Source of the DNA: Peribacillus asahii
Lineage (GTDB): Bacteria; Bacillota; Bacilli; Bacillales; DSM-1321
Reading direction: 5' to 3'
Assembly: GCF_004006295.1 (NCBI RefSeq)
Contig: NZ_CP026095.1
Span: 2,218,001 to 2,282,000, forward strand
Length of the DNA: 64,000 nt
This document shows positions 51,184 through 62,000 of this stretch, one piece after another. The stretch's first letter is position 1, and every line of letters begins with the position of its first letter. The notes under the pieces are model-generated. The model saw only the letters and a program-made list of their open reading frames with translations. It was not told where the DNA came from and made no database searches. The translations under genes and the position numbers were made by a program.

Positions 51184-53130
51184 ATGACAAAACTGACCAC
51201 ATATTCACGTCTTAAAGTAAAAAGAGATACATTTTATCTACCTGATTCACAAGGTGGTGTGTATTTTAGAAATAACGTAAGCTCATTCCGTATGGAAGGC
51301 GGTACAATCTATCAGTGGATTGAAAGACTGATGCCAATGTTTAACGGGGAGCAATCATTAGGAGATTTGACAGAGGGATTAACAGTCCCGTATCGCAATA
51401 GGGTATATGAAATTGGAGAAACGTTGTACAAGAATGGCTTTGTTCGAGATGTAAGCCAAGATAGTCCACATCAATTAAAAGCAAAAGTTCTCGAAAAGTA
51501 TGCTTCACAAATTGAATTTATCGAGAATTTTGTAGATTCTGGTGCGTATCGTTTTCAAGAATATCGTCAGGCTAAAGTTCTGGCTATTGGATCTGGACCC
51601 TTTATGGTTTCATTGGCTTCTGCATTAATTGAATCGGGGCTCCCAAAATTCCATTTCATGGTGACGGATTCAGTACCTACAAATCGATTACGGATTAATG
51701 AGCTGGTGCACAATGCCAAAAAGGCTGACTCCGAGGTGGAGGTAGAGCAGGTAGCATTTCAAAAAGGGGAGGGGAGAAGTTTTTGGCAAGAAGCTGTGCA
51801 GCCGTACGATTGGATACTATATGTCTCTCAGGATGGAAATGTAAAAGAACTTAGGGATCTAAATATGGTTTGTAAAGAGCAGAGGAAGGTATTTATACCC
51901 GCTATATGTTTGGATCAAGTGGGGCTTGCTGGTCCATTGGTTCATCCGAAATCAGAGGGATGCTGGGAGTCCGCATGGCGCCGAATCCATCAATCTTTAT
52001 TGCAATTAGATCGGCAGCTACAATCTTTCTCTTCAACAGCTGGATCGATTCTGGCGAATGTTGCGGTATTTGAATTTTTCAAGAAAGCTACAGGAGTAGT
52101 AGGTTCAAATCAGAGTACCCAAATTTACAAACTTAATCTTGAAACGCTGGAAGGAGACTGGATTTCATTCATAACACATCCATTGGTTACGAATAAAAGT
52201 GTTTCACCTAGACTTGTGGAAGATCTTGATGCAAGGCTAAAGCAAGAACGGAGTGAAAAGGAACTGTCGAGTAACCTTTTGGAATATTTCAGTCTATTAA
52301 CTTCAGAAGAAACAGGGATTTTCCATACATGGGAGGAACGAAACTTGAAACAGCTTCCTCTTTCGCAGTGCTATGTTCGAGCAGTAAATCCAGTGTCAGA
52401 GGGACCGGCAGACTTTCTCCCAGAGGTTATCTGTTCTGGTTTTACACATGAGGAGGCAAAAAGGGAAGCCGGACTGACTGGTATTGAAATGTATGTGTCA
52501 CAAATGATTAAGGGATTCAGGGATCAGAAAGATCAAGAAGAAGTGAACATAGAGGAAGGATTTATCGGCATTGGTGCAGGAGAAACAGTTGAAGAAGCTG
52601 TTTGTCGTGGCTTGCAAGCCTATTTAGAGGAGGAATTGAAAAATAGAAAAATCAATCAGCGGAGCACGATGTTTCGTGTACAGCTGGAAAAAATAGAAGA
52701 TCCCTACTGTAGGTTTTATTTAAATTCCCTTACTACCCTAAATGGTGCACCAACAATTGGTTTGGAAAATGAAATGTTAGGCTTCCCCGTAATATGGGTA
52801 CAGTCGCAGAGTCGTCGGTACATGAGCACAGGTTTAAATACAACATTGGCTTTACGAAGTGCATTGCAACAAGCGATTTTGGATACTCAAAACCAGGTGA
52901 ATTCAACAGATAGGAAAGCAGAGTCAGCTGTTTTTCTGAAAGAAAAGGAATTTAAACTCGACATCCCTTCTTGTGAAGAAATAACACAATTGGAGCTATT
53001 ACAATCCTCCGTTCAGATCTTGAACCGAAACAGCAAACGGCTCTTCGTCTATGATCTTACGTTCGAACCTTTTTTAAAACAGGAACTGGCAGGGGTGTTT
53101 GGTGTGCAGATACGAGGGGAGGAACCCTAA
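51184..53130 (+). CDS. Thiazole-containing bacteriocin maturation protein (RRE and ThiF-like)
   Basis: A 648-residue protein starting at ATG 51184 after AAGGAGGAG. Residues ~12-92 (DTFYLPDSQGGVYFRNNVSS ... YEIGETLYKNGFV) look like a PqqD-like RiPP recognition element that would bind the leader peptide. Residues 131-300 form a Rossmann-type ThiF-like region (KVLAIGSGPFMVSLASALIE). The rest includes a domain with RSTMFRVQLEKIEDPYCRFY. It corresponds to the ocin_ThiF_like protein found next to heterocycloanthracin precursors. It probably presents the precursor to the cyclodehydratase. The stop overlaps the next start (TAATG). Confidence 0.88.
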   Translation: MTKLTTYSRLKVKRDTFYLPDSQGGVYFRNNVSSFRMEGGTIYQWIERLMPMFNGEQSLGDLTEGLTVPYRNRVYEIGETLYKNGFVRDVSQDSPHQLKAKVLEKYASQIEFIENFVDSGAYRFQEYRQAKVLAIGSGPFMVSLASALIESGLPKFHFMVTDSVPTNRLRINELVHNAKKADSEVEVEQVAFQKGEGRSFWQEAVQPYDWILYVSQDGNVKELRDLNMVCKEQRKVFIPAICLDQVGLAGPLVHPKSEGCWESAWRRIHQSLLQLDRQLQSFSSTAGSILANVAVFEFFKKATGVVGSNQSTQIYKLNLETLEGDWISFITHPLVTNKSVSPRLVEDLDARLKQERSEKELSSNLLEYFSLLTSEETGIFHTWEERNLKQLPLSQCYVRAVNPVSEGPADFLPEVICSGFTHEEAKREAGLTGIEMYVSQMIKGFRDQKDQEEVNIEEGFIGIGAGETVEEAVCRGLQAYLEEELKNRKINQRSTMFRVQLEKIEDPYCRFYLNSLTTLNGAPTIGLENEMLGFPVIWVQSQSRRYMSTGLNTTLALRSALQQAILDTQNQVNSTDRKAESAVFLKEKEFKLDIPSCEEITQLELLQSSVQILNRNSKRLFVYDLTFEPFLKQELAGVFGVQIRGEEP

Positions 53131-55070
53131 TGGCTGCTCGTATTCTAATTGACGGAAATGGTTTGTTAGCGGATTTTGTCTATGATCAATTGTCCAGCAA
53201 CTATCCCGTAACGCGACAAAGCTTATTAGATGAGGTTCCTGAAGAAACAGAACTAGCTCTGGTACTTCATAATGCCTGGCATCCGTCGGTTCATCGAAAA
53301 GCGGAAGAAAGATTCAGAGCCACAGGTATCCCTTGGCTTCGAGGTTTCGTTTCGTTTGGAGAGGGAATCATTGGTCCATTAGTACGCCCCAATACACCGG
53401 GATGTTCCCGCTGTGCTGACATACGACGCATGATAGCTGGATCTGATCGCCAAGAAATGTGGACGTTTCAGATGAGAATGGCATCAGGAGAAGGGGTACT
53501 GGGAGATGCGTGGGCATCACGAACGGGACTATCGCAAATGGCAACTTTGATATGTGACGAAGTGCAGAGATTTCTTCAAGAAGAACCCAGCAACTTAGAA
53601 GAAAGGGTGTTCATTACGAATCTGAGAACGTTAACGAACTCTAGTCACCTTTTCTTGCCTGATCCATTGTGCCCGATGTGTAGTTCATTACCTGATGACA
53701 CATCGGAACTAGCTCAAATTAGGTTAGAATCTAGTCCTAAAATTAATGGTGGTGGCTATCGCTGCCGTTCGATGGATGAATTAAAAACAGTGCTAGTCAA
53801 AGATTATCTCGATTATCGTACTGGGATCATGAATGGGAAAATGCAGGATTTCACGCTGCCGTTTGCTGATGTTTTAATGAACATGCCGCTGTTTGAAGCA
53901 GATGAGGGAGTAGCAGGAAGGTCTAATTCTTATGAAATGAGTGAGCTAACTGCTATTTTAGAAGGTTTGGAGCGATATTGCGGGATCGAGCCTCGAGGCA
54001 AAAGAAAGGTAGTTCGTGATAGTTATCATAATTTAGAGAATCAAGCACTAAACCCTACAAGAGTAGGTTTACATGAAAAGGATCAATATGAAAAGCCTCA
54101 TTTTCCGTTTAAACCGTTTAATCCTGATGACCCAATGAATTGGGTGTGGGGCTATTCGTTCTTACAAGAACGCCCTATTCTGATTCCGGAGTTACTCGCC
54201 TATTACAGTTTGGGCTATGGGGAGAGCTTTGTTTATGAAACCTCCAATGGATGTGCATTAGGGGGGAGTTTAGAGGAAGCCATTTTCCATGCCATTATGG
54301 AGGTTGTCGAACGAGACTCATTCTTGTTAACCTGGTATGCCAGGCTTCCCCTTCCGCGTCTTGATCTTAGTTCTGCTAACGATAAAGAATTACAGCTCAT
54401 GGTCAACCGTATACATGAGGTGACGGGATATGACCTTCATTTTTACAATTCCACGATGGAACATGAGATTCCAAGCGTTTGGGCAGTGGCAAAAAACAGA
54501 AAATCCAAGGGGGTAAACCTCATTTGTGCAGCCGGAGCTAACCCTGATCCTATAAGGGCTGTAAAAAGCACGATTTACGAGCTGGCAGGAATGATGTTTA
54601 GGCATGATGAAAAATTGGAGGAAAACCGTCAGAAATATGAAAGGATGCTCCGTGACCCGTTTGCAGTACGTACCATGGAGGATCATGGGATGTTGTACGG
54701 TTTGCGAGAAGCAGAGGAACGGCTGAATTTTTTATTGGATGAGCAACGTCCTTTACGTACGTTTGCTGAGGAATTTAAACAGCCACCGGCAAATGCTGAT
54801 TTAAAGGATGATCTTGAGGATATTCTTAAGAGGTTCCGCCAATTAAATCTTGAAGTCATTGTGGTTGACCAAACGACACCTATAATCAAGCGGAATGGAT
54901 TATTCTGTGTCAAGGTATTGATTCCTGGAATGTTACCGATGACGTTTGGACACCACCTTACCCGTGTGAAAGGGCTGGAGCGGGTACTCAGGGTACCAAT
55001 GCAATTAGGATTTATGAAGATGCCGTTATCGTTTGAACAGCTTAATCCATATCCTCATCCGTTTCCATAA
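53130..55070 (+). CDS. YcaO-type azoline cyclodehydratase with N-terminal ThiF-like domain
   Basis: A 646-residue TOMM cyclodehydratase. Residues 1-190 are an E1-like partner domain with a likely zinc site CSRC (92-95) and CPMC (181-184). The YcaO domain (from ~205) has the ATP/Mg motifs SELTAILEGLERY (271-283), NGCALGGSLEEAIFHAIMEV and VERDSF (393-398). The C-terminus YPHPFP gives the PxPxP tail seen in azoline-forming YcaO enzymes. It uses ATP to turn Cys (and perhaps Ser/Thr) of the precursor into azolines. Start ATG 53130 overlaps the previous stop. The SagB-type gene follows. Confidence 0.92.
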   Translation: MAARILIDGNGLLADFVYDQLSSNYPVTRQSLLDEVPEETELALVLHNAWHPSVHRKAEERFRATGIPWLRGFVSFGEGIIGPLVRPNTPGCSRCADIRRMIAGSDRQEMWTFQMRMASGEGVLGDAWASRTGLSQMATLICDEVQRFLQEEPSNLEERVFITNLRTLTNSSHLFLPDPLCPMCSSLPDDTSELAQIRLESSPKINGGGYRCRSMDELKTVLVKDYLDYRTGIMNGKMQDFTLPFADVLMNMPLFEADEGVAGRSNSYEMSELTAILEGLERYCGIEPRGKRKVVRDSYHNLENQALNPTRVGLHEKDQYEKPHFPFKPFNPDDPMNWVWGYSFLQERPILIPELLAYYSLGYGESFVYETSNGCALGGSLEEAIFHAIMEVVERDSFLLTWYARLPLPRLDLSSANDKELQLMVNRIHEVTGYDLHFYNSTMEHEIPSVWAVAKNRKSKGVNLICAAGANPDPIRAVKSTIYELAGMMFRHDEKLEENRQKYERMLRDPFAVRTMEDHGMLYGLREAEERLNFLLDEQRPLRTFAEEFKQPPANADLKDDLEDILKRFRQLNLEVIVVDQTTPIIKRNGLFCVKVLIPGMLPMTFGHHLTRVKGLERVLRVPMQLGFMKMPLSFEQLNPYPHPFP

Positions 55071-55092
55071 TGGAAGATTAGGAGGCTTAATA

Positions 55093-56673
55093 TTGGAGCT
55101 GGAAACATTTCTACACAATCTACATTTTGACACGGATAAAATTTTTCCGCCGGATTGGCAGGTAGATTGGGAGGACGCACCACTTCCCTATAAATTGTAC
55201 CGCGGTTTACCAGAGATTCCACTTACCGCAGATGTACCGTTAACACTTGTGAGAAGAGAAGCTCATCTAAAACCCAGTCTGGTCGAGCTTGGTCATTTCT
55301 TATGGTATGTATACGGTCTTACTCAATACTCTCAATCCGCTTTAAACGAGGGAAGCAAAAAAGCTGTGAGCTTTGCCCAATCAGTACGGAGATTTGTTCC
55401 TTCTGGAGGGGCGTTGTATCCTAATGAATTATATGTATATTTAAAGCTAGAGGACGCACCCAAGGGAATTTACCATTACGATGTGGCACATCACCGCCTT
55501 ATGTTGGTGCGAGAAGGAAATTACGATTCCTACTTATCCAGAAGTCTTGAAAATGGCTATAATATTTCTGATTGTTTTTGTACCGTTTTTATCTCGACCG
55601 TTTTTTGGAAAAATTTTTATAAATATAATAATTTTTCTTACAGGCTCCAAGGGTTAGATGCAGGTGTGTTAATTGGGCAAGCGTTAGAAGTAGCCGATTG
55701 GATGGGATTCTACCCGCGGGTATGCTACCAATTTCTTGATCATTCTATCAATCATTTGCTTGGGCTATCCGAACAGGATGAAAGTGTATATGCGGTTATG
55801 CCGTTATTTATTAATCAATCTATCAATTGTGTTGACAACGATCATAGTAGAGAAGAAATTGTTTCAGCCACTGAATTGTGCCGGGAAGTGCCATTGTTGA
55901 AGCATGTTTCCTATAACCGTTCAAAGAAAGTCATTGATTATCCGATGCTGAGAAAACTTAATGAAGCATCCATGTTTGAAACAACGCAGTCATTTGTGCA
56001 GATAAAGAAAAATAATAGTGTGGAACGTTCCTTAGGTACAGAGATGATCTTGCTGCCATTTACGGAGTGCTTTTCGTACGATCTCGCATCCGTTTGCAGG
56101 AAACGGCATTCTCCTGATATGGATTTTATGATAGGAAAAGTGAGTCAAACACAACTATCCACTTTGTTAAAAGAGATATTTTCCTTCTCATATCAGAATG
56201 ATCTTGACGATACACATGGGAATGTTGAGAGTCGTGTTTCTTTATATGGTAGCTTTCATAATGTGGAGGGAGTTACAGATGGTGCCTACTCTTATGATCT
56301 TAGTGCTCATGCACTTCGGAAAATAAATGAGGGGGATCACCGGCAGTTTTTGCAATATGGATTAACAATGCCCAATGTGAATCTGTATCAAGTTCCGCTC
56401 TGTATGCATGTTGTTGGAGACAAGAATCACCTTAAAGAGAAATTGGGGTATAGAGGGTACCGCATTCAACAGATGGAAGCGGGGATGCTCGTACAACGAC
56501 TGCTCTTGGTGTCGTGCGCTTTAGGGATGGGGGGCCATCCACTGCTAGGATTCGATGTGAACCAATGTGATAAACTTTACGAAATCGATTCGAAAGGAAA
56601 AACCAGCCTAATTCAAATTCCAGTGGGTCCATACCGTCCCCGCGCCTGGTTAAAAGGAAGTTTGCTTAGCTAG
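55093..56673 (+). CDS. sagB: SagB-type azoline dehydrogenase (tandem nitroreductase fold)
   Basis: A 526-residue FMN enzyme. TTG 55093 is chosen because AGGAGG ends 7 bases before it; a longer frame back to 55033 lies inside the YcaO gene and lacks a site. The first half contains VRRFVPSGGALYPNELYVYL and LEVADWMGFYPRVCYQFLDH, the SagB/nitroreductase pattern. A second, degenerate copy follows (VESRVSLYGSFHNVEGVTDG, RLLLVSCALGMGGHPLLGFD). SagB enzymes oxidise thiazolines to thiazoles with FMN. It is the last enzyme of the cluster; no protease or exporter is visible after it. Confidence 0.9.
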   Translation: MELETFLHNLHFDTDKIFPPDWQVDWEDAPLPYKLYRGLPEIPLTADVPLTLVRREAHLKPSLVELGHFLWYVYGLTQYSQSALNEGSKKAVSFAQSVRRFVPSGGALYPNELYVYLKLEDAPKGIYHYDVAHHRLMLVREGNYDSYLSRSLENGYNISDCFCTVFISTVFWKNFYKYNNFSYRLQGLDAGVLIGQALEVADWMGFYPRVCYQFLDHSINHLLGLSEQDESVYAVMPLFINQSINCVDNDHSREEIVSATELCREVPLLKHVSYNRSKKVIDYPMLRKLNEASMFETTQSFVQIKKNNSVERSLGTEMILLPFTECFSYDLASVCRKRHSPDMDFMIGKVSQTQLSTLLKEIFSFSYQNDLDDTHGNVESRVSLYGSFHNVEGVTDGAYSYDLSAHALRKINEGDHRQFLQYGLTMPNVNLYQVPLCMHVVGDKNHLKEKLGYRGYRIQQMEAGMLVQRLLLVSCALGMGGHPLLGFDVNQCDKLYEIDSKGKTSLIQIPVGPYRPRAWLKGSLLS

Positions 56674-57193
56674 GAGAGAAAAGTACATTCTATTTTACTC
56701 TCAACCGTCGTTGAATCTTGACTGGGCACAATATGAAAAAATATTTAAATATAATATTTTACAAGTGATAACCCGTTATTTTTGACATTTTACCCAGATT
56801 TATATATATTGATATAATTAAAAATGAGAGGATACCCCATTTGAAGTCCATTTATATGGGCTTTTTTTCTTGGGAAAAGTTTATAAAACTTCATACACCT
56901 TTGTTAATGTTTTATTCAGCAAACCTTGATTAACAACAATAGGTATATTTTGGTAAAGATATCGATAGAATATATTTTAATACTATTATCCATAAATATG
57001 GTTCAAAAATTAATTTTATTTACTAAGGGGGCATTAATAAGTTTATCTAACATATATAGAAGACTGATTATAAAAAGTGTCATTTGAAACTAACCACTTT
57101 TTCTTTATTGATGTGAATACAAAGGAAAGTGGGGTGAATATAATAGGAATATACACTTGATTGTAGTTTAAATAAGAAAGTGAGCGGGAAATT
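56674..57193. other. Intergenic region after the bacteriocin cluster
   Basis: About 520 bases with no gene. A short terminator (CCCAT 56836-56840 with ATGGG 56856-56860, then C and seven T) is the likely end of the bacteriocin transcript. The rest is very AT-rich. Confidence 0.55.
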
Positions 57194-57364
57194 TTGAAGA
57201 TATCTGAGGTATATGAAAGGTATTTAAATGGGGAGAAATTTAAAAGTATACGTGAAATCAATCTTGGGTATTTACCTATAAAACAACCAGTTGATTTAGT
57301 AGGGCGTTCACCAATTATGCAAGAAATCGCTAAAAAACATTCCAGACATGTAAATAATAAATAA
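57194..57364 (+). CDS. 56-residue protein, unknown
   Basis: TTG 57194 opens a frame MKISEVYERYLNGEKFKSIR, then EINLGYLPIKQPVDLVGRSP and QEIAKKHSRHVNNK, ending at TAA 57364. It is basic and soluble with coding-like composition. The site GAGCGGG upstream is only fair. No family recognised. It faces a pair of minus-strand genes across a shared hairpin (CCCCG/CGGGG, about 57366-57390). Confidence 0.45.
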   Translation: MKISEVYERYLNGEKFKSIREINLGYLPIKQPVDLVGRSPIMQEIAKKHSRHVNNK

Positions 57365-57365
57365 A

Positions 57366-57392
57366 ACCCCGCTTTATTGTACAAACGGGGAA
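57366..57392 (-). terminator. Terminator for the minus-strand pair
   Basis: CCCCG and CGGGG pair across a ~14-base loop. On minus TTTTATTTATT follows. It lies just after the stop of the 62-residue gene. Confidence 0.6.
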
Positions 57393-57400
57393 TAATAATG

Positions 57401-57592
57401 CTAGTTGATTTTTTTGTATTGTATCATTCTTTTTACTAATGGATCCGTGTTACTAACGTGAATAGGTTTAACCATGCTTCCAGTTATTTTGTTAGTTTGT
57501 TTAGCACTTTGGCTAGTGCTTGTTTCACCCAATTTTCTTGCGGCACGATTTCTTATATCTTGTATTCTAATTGGAGTTTTAGCGCTGCTCAT
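57401..57592 (-). CDS. Basic 63-residue protein, unknown
   Basis: ATG 57592 has AAAGGAGTGA upstream and is preferred to a longer frame. The protein is basic and polar: MSSAKTPIRIQDIRNRAARK, LGETSTSQSAKQTNKITGSM, VKPIHVSNTDPLVKRMIQYK. No membrane segment. It follows the 313-residue membrane protein by about 58 bases on the same strand. Family not recognised. Confidence 0.55.
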   Translation of the reverse strand: MSSAKTPIRIQDIRNRAARKLGETSTSQSAKQTNKITGSMVKPIHVSNTDPLVKRMIQYKKIN

Positions 57593-57649
57593 ATATATCA
57601 CTCCTTTATTCAATGATATGTAACAATCCTTCATTCGTCAAGAATAGAT

Positions 57650-58591
57650 TCATGTTCCGTTTCCGTCATCACCAGTGCTTGTTAAGGCCACCATATACTC
57701 GATATTTTCAATATTTTTACTGATTGTATTATGTAATAGTTCAAAAAGGTATCTGTCTAAAATATCAAAGGGATAGGTATAGCTGCTAATAACAGTAACA
57801 TATTCATCTACACCGTAACAAAAATAGAAAACAAGATAATTCTTTTTTAATATGCTATCCTGATTATTTTTGTTAAAAATTGCAGATTCCCCTGTTTCTT
57901 TAGTTTCTTCGACTAATTCATGTAACTCTTCGGGTATAGCTCCGTTATATACATTATATGAAAACGTGGCATGGAGCGGGGGGTTTTTGTATCCCGCTTG
58001 AATCTCTGCTAAAAAATACTCTAATACCTCTTTATAATCGATGATTGAATCATTTAAAAATTCAAGTGTCCTTCCGGTCGCATGATCACTAGTCAAATAG
58101 GCCATAAGCTTAGCTTTAGTTCCGCTGATTTCAACAGTTTCAATAGCTGCTTGTTCAATATTGTCTACTTCAAATTCCATATTAAAAAACTTAAATCTTT
58201 TTAAACGTTTAAAGGCAACAGGAATTATTAAAAATAAAAGCATCCAAATTAAAAGTAAAAAGAGTCCTCGAAAGATAATTTTATTAAAATTGGATTCAAC
58301 AATAGGTTTAACTAAAATAGTTAACCATGTTTCTTTCTCTTGGGAACTACTGCTTGAAGGACTTTCTATTGTTTTTACATTCGATTTTGCCTCAGATGAT
58401 TCATTCTTTTCTGATTGTAAAAAGAGTTCTTTTGGATTCTCTTTGAGAGTATGTTGAAAAAGTAGAAGTGAAGCAAGTATCATCCAAATTAAAATCAGAA
58501 TTATCCCCGAAGTGTATAAATATGGAATTAAAAAATTAATCCATTGAAAAAATGATCTTCTTTCCTCATTCTCAGTATTAATGCGAGGCAC
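57650..58591 (-). CDS. Two-pass membrane protein with large cytoplasmic C-terminal domain
   Basis: A 313-residue protein. Its first membrane segment is IPYLYTSGIILILIWMILAS (about 23-46). A polar, Ser-rich external loop (KNESSEAKSNVKTIESPSSS) follows, and a second segment is FLLLIWMLLFLIIPVAF (about 110-128). The C-terminal domain starts with basic KRLKRFKFFNMEFEVDN and is mixed alpha/beta (YFCYGVDEYVTVISSYTYPF). It has AGGAGGG upstream. The layout suggests a membrane sensor or effector. Not recognised further. Confidence 0.65.
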   Translation of the reverse strand: MPRINTENEERRSFFQWINFLIPYLYTSGIILILIWMILASLLLFQHTLKENPKELFLQSEKNESSEAKSNVKTIESPSSSSSQEKETWLTILVKPIVESNFNKIIFRGLFLLLIWMLLFLIIPVAFKRLKRFKFFNMEFEVDNIEQAAIETVEISGTKAKLMAYLTSDHATGRTLEFLNDSIIDYKEVLEYFLAEIQAGYKNPPLHATFSYNVYNGAIPEELHELVEETKETGESAIFNKNNQDSILKKNYLVFYFCYGVDEYVTVISSYTYPFDILDRYLFELLHNTISKNIENIEYMVALTSTGDDGNGT

Positions 58592-59021
58592 TATTTTCCC
58601 TCCTTTTTTTCATTCTATCGAAATGTCTTCTATCTAACAATAGATTGTAAACCATCTAATCTTAAAAGTTTATTAACTATATTAGAAAATCTAAATCGCG
58701 TATTTATTTCTTTTCTGCATTTAAACTTACCGATAAGAAAAACCCTATTTTCTTTATTTACAGCACCTTTTAAGAAATTTGGATATCTATATTAAAGTTT
58801 ATAAGAGATTGTGAAGGTTTGTACGTAAACTACTATGTAAGAATGTATTTTCTGTGGTGAGACATAGCTTTATGGTAGGCTAATGGGACAGGTTAGTTAA
58901 ATGGCGAATGATTCGATTGAATAAAGAATACATGATAAAATGGGGACGAGTGAAGAAAAATAGTATAGACTTCTAAAATATAGATACCTTTCGACAAATA
59001 GAAAGGAAGGAGCGGGAGTAC
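58592..59021. other. Intergenic region upstream of the SNF2 helicase
   Basis: About 430 bases with no gene. A family B fragment (GGTTTGTACGTAAACTACTA, ~58814) is present. The SNF2 ribosome binding site AAGGAAGGAG precedes ATG 59022. Confidence 0.5.
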
Positions 59022-62000
59022 ATGGATATAAAAGTGAATTACAAGATAATAAAAGAAATGTGCGGTACCGTCTCCTTCAAAAGAGGAGACTCTTTTTATC
59101 GAGCGAGTAAAGTAACATTTAACCAGTATAGCTCTGATTTCTGTGAAGCCACCGTTAATGGAACGGAAGATTTTCATGTCACAATTGAAAAAGACGGGAC
59201 AGGGAACATTCAGACGAAATGCAGCTGTCCTACGCTGCCGAATTTTCAAAAGTGTTGCCAACACATTGCGGCAGTTTTATTAGCTATTTATGAACATCAA
59301 CGTCAAGGAACGTTTCCTATCGATGTACAAGGCATGCAATCCAATCATGGAGAGCTGACAGAAGAATTCATAACGCTCTTCAATGACAGACCAACTCGAA
59401 CAAGTGGACATCAGCTTCATTTTGAAAAAAGAGAAGTACTTGATGTCATGTTTACCTGTAAACCGTTCTCCATCGGGAACGGTCAGTACTTGTTTGGAAT
59501 AGAAGTAAAGATTGGTCATATGAAGCTACAAAATATTCGAGGCTTTCTACAGAACGTAAAACATGGGGAACCTAGTACACTATCCTCTACATTTAGGTAT
59601 AATCCAAGCCTTCATTGCTTTTCAAACGATTCAGATGCAGTTATTCATCAACTCATCCGGGTCGTCCAGGATGAAAAGTCCTTTTTGGAAGCATTACCGA
59701 ACCTTTCTGACTGTACAGTTCGTAATCAAACATTACTTATTCCACCATCCACTTGGATGGGGCTCGTTCCTTTACTTACAAAGACCCCATTGGTAACGAT
59801 TGAGCATAATGGTCATTCTTTTGAAAGCCTGCGAATTCTGGATGGACCACCTCCTCTACAGTTTACATTTGAAGAAATCGAAGGTGACGATTACCAATTG
59901 ACGATTAGAGGCTTTGACCGAATGGTCGTTTTGAATTTCTATAGTTCTGTGCTATGTGACGGAATAGTCTTTCAGTTAGAAGGACAGGACTGTGAACGAT
60001 TATCCAAACTAAAGCAAATGCTAGCATCTCCGGATACGAATCACATTCCGATTCCACATGAACAAATGGATTTTTTTCTAAAAAAGATTGTACCAGGTCT
60101 GAAAAAAATTGGTGATGTTCAACTGTCTAAAGCGTTATCTCAAGAGATTACGAAAACGCCGCTTGTTGCCAAGCTTTATTTGGATCGTCTGAAAAATCGA
60201 CTGCTGGCAGGACTAGAATTTCAATATGAAAATGTTGTTATTCAACCATTAGAAAGCCGAGACATCCCAACAGGACCAATGATTATAAGGAATCTGGAAA
60301 AGGAAGAGGAAATCCTTCAGCTCATGGAGGGGAGCGGGTTTTCCAAAACAGAGGGCGGTTATTATATGCAAAATGAAGCACTGGAATATGAATTTTTATA
60401 TCATGTTGTTCCAAAGCTTCATCCACTCGTCCAAATTTATGCGACAACAGCTGTTCGAAATCGCATCGTGAGAAAGAATGCTCATCCAAAAATTAGAGTG
60501 AAGGTTAAAAAAGAACGCACCAATTGGCTGGAATTCAAATTTGAGATGGACGGAATTGCTGACAAACAGATTCGGGAGATTTTAGCAGCACTAGAAGAAA
60601 AGCGAAAATATTACCGCCTTCCAAATGGATCACTTCTATCTCTTGAGACAAAGGAAATGAAAGAAATCCATCGTTTTCTGAATGAAGTTCCGGTTCAGGA
60701 TGAAAACTTTGAAGCTAGTCTAAATATGCCTATTATTCAAAGTCTTAAACACCTTGATTTTATTGATGATAGTCAAGTCTTCACAGTAGAGGAATCGTTC
60801 AGTCAGTTTCTTGATCATATACTTAACCCAGGTAACTTGAATTTTGAGGTGCCGCAAAGTTTAGATAACATATTAAGGGACTATCAAAAACACGGATATA
60901 AATGGATGAAAATAATCGCTAGCTATGGATTTGGCGGTGTTCTAGCCGATGATATGGGGCTTGGCAAAACGTTGCAAAGTATTACTTTTATTGTTTCTGA
61001 GCTTTCAAGCATTCGTGATAGGAGTCTTCCAGTTCTCATTGTTTGCCCGTCATCCTTAACGTATAACTGGCTACATGAAATGATGAAATTTGCTCCTAAT
61101 CTTCAAGCAATCGTCCTAGATGGGAATAAAGCGGATCGAAAAAAGCTACAAAAGGATATCAAAAATATAGATGTCATTATTACGTCCTATCCGTTACTAC
61201 GTCAGGATATAAAGTGGTATGAGGATCAAACGTTTCATACTGTTTTCTTTGATGAGGCACAGACATTTAAAAATCCATTGACCCAAACGGCTCGAGCTGT
61301 TAAAAGAATACAGGCAAATAATCGTTTCGGCCTTACAGGAACACCGGTGGAAAACTCACTTGAAGAGCTTTGGTCGATTTATCATATTGTCTTTCCACAG
61401 CTATTCCAAGGATTAAAGGAATATAGTCATCTTTCAAGGAAAACAATTGCTCGAAGGGTTCGTCCTTTTTTATTTCGTAGAATAAAAGAGGAGGTACTTG
61501 CCGAGTTACCTGAAAAAATTGAGTCGCTTGAAGTATCAGAGCTGCTGCCTGAACAAAAGAAGCTCTATGCAGCATATTTGGCGAAGCTGCGACATGATAC
61601 ATTGAAACACCTGGACAAGGATACTATTCGAAAAAACCGTATTAGAATTTTAGCGGGATTGACAAGATTGCGACAAATTTGTTGTCACCCTGCCTTGTTT
61701 GTAGATGGCTATACGGGAAGCTCAGCAAAATACGAGCAGTTGCTACAAATACTAGAGGAATCAAGACTTTCTGGAAGAAGGGTGTTAATATTTTCCCAAT
61801 TCACAAAAATGCTTGAGCTGATAGGTAGAGAGATAACAATGCGAGGTCAAACGTATTTTTATCTTGATGGACAAACCCCTTCAGAAGAAAGAGTGGAAAT
61901 CTGCAATCGATTTAATGATGGTGAGCGAGATTTGTTTCTTATTTCTCTAAAAGCAGGAGGTACAGGGTTAAACCTAACAGGTGCGGATACAGTCATCTTA

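Noticed and set aside
57043..57384. 113-codon minus-strand frame
   Set aside because: No ribosome binding site. The plus-strand 56-codon gene over the same DNA has more coding-like composition, so this is likely a shadow.
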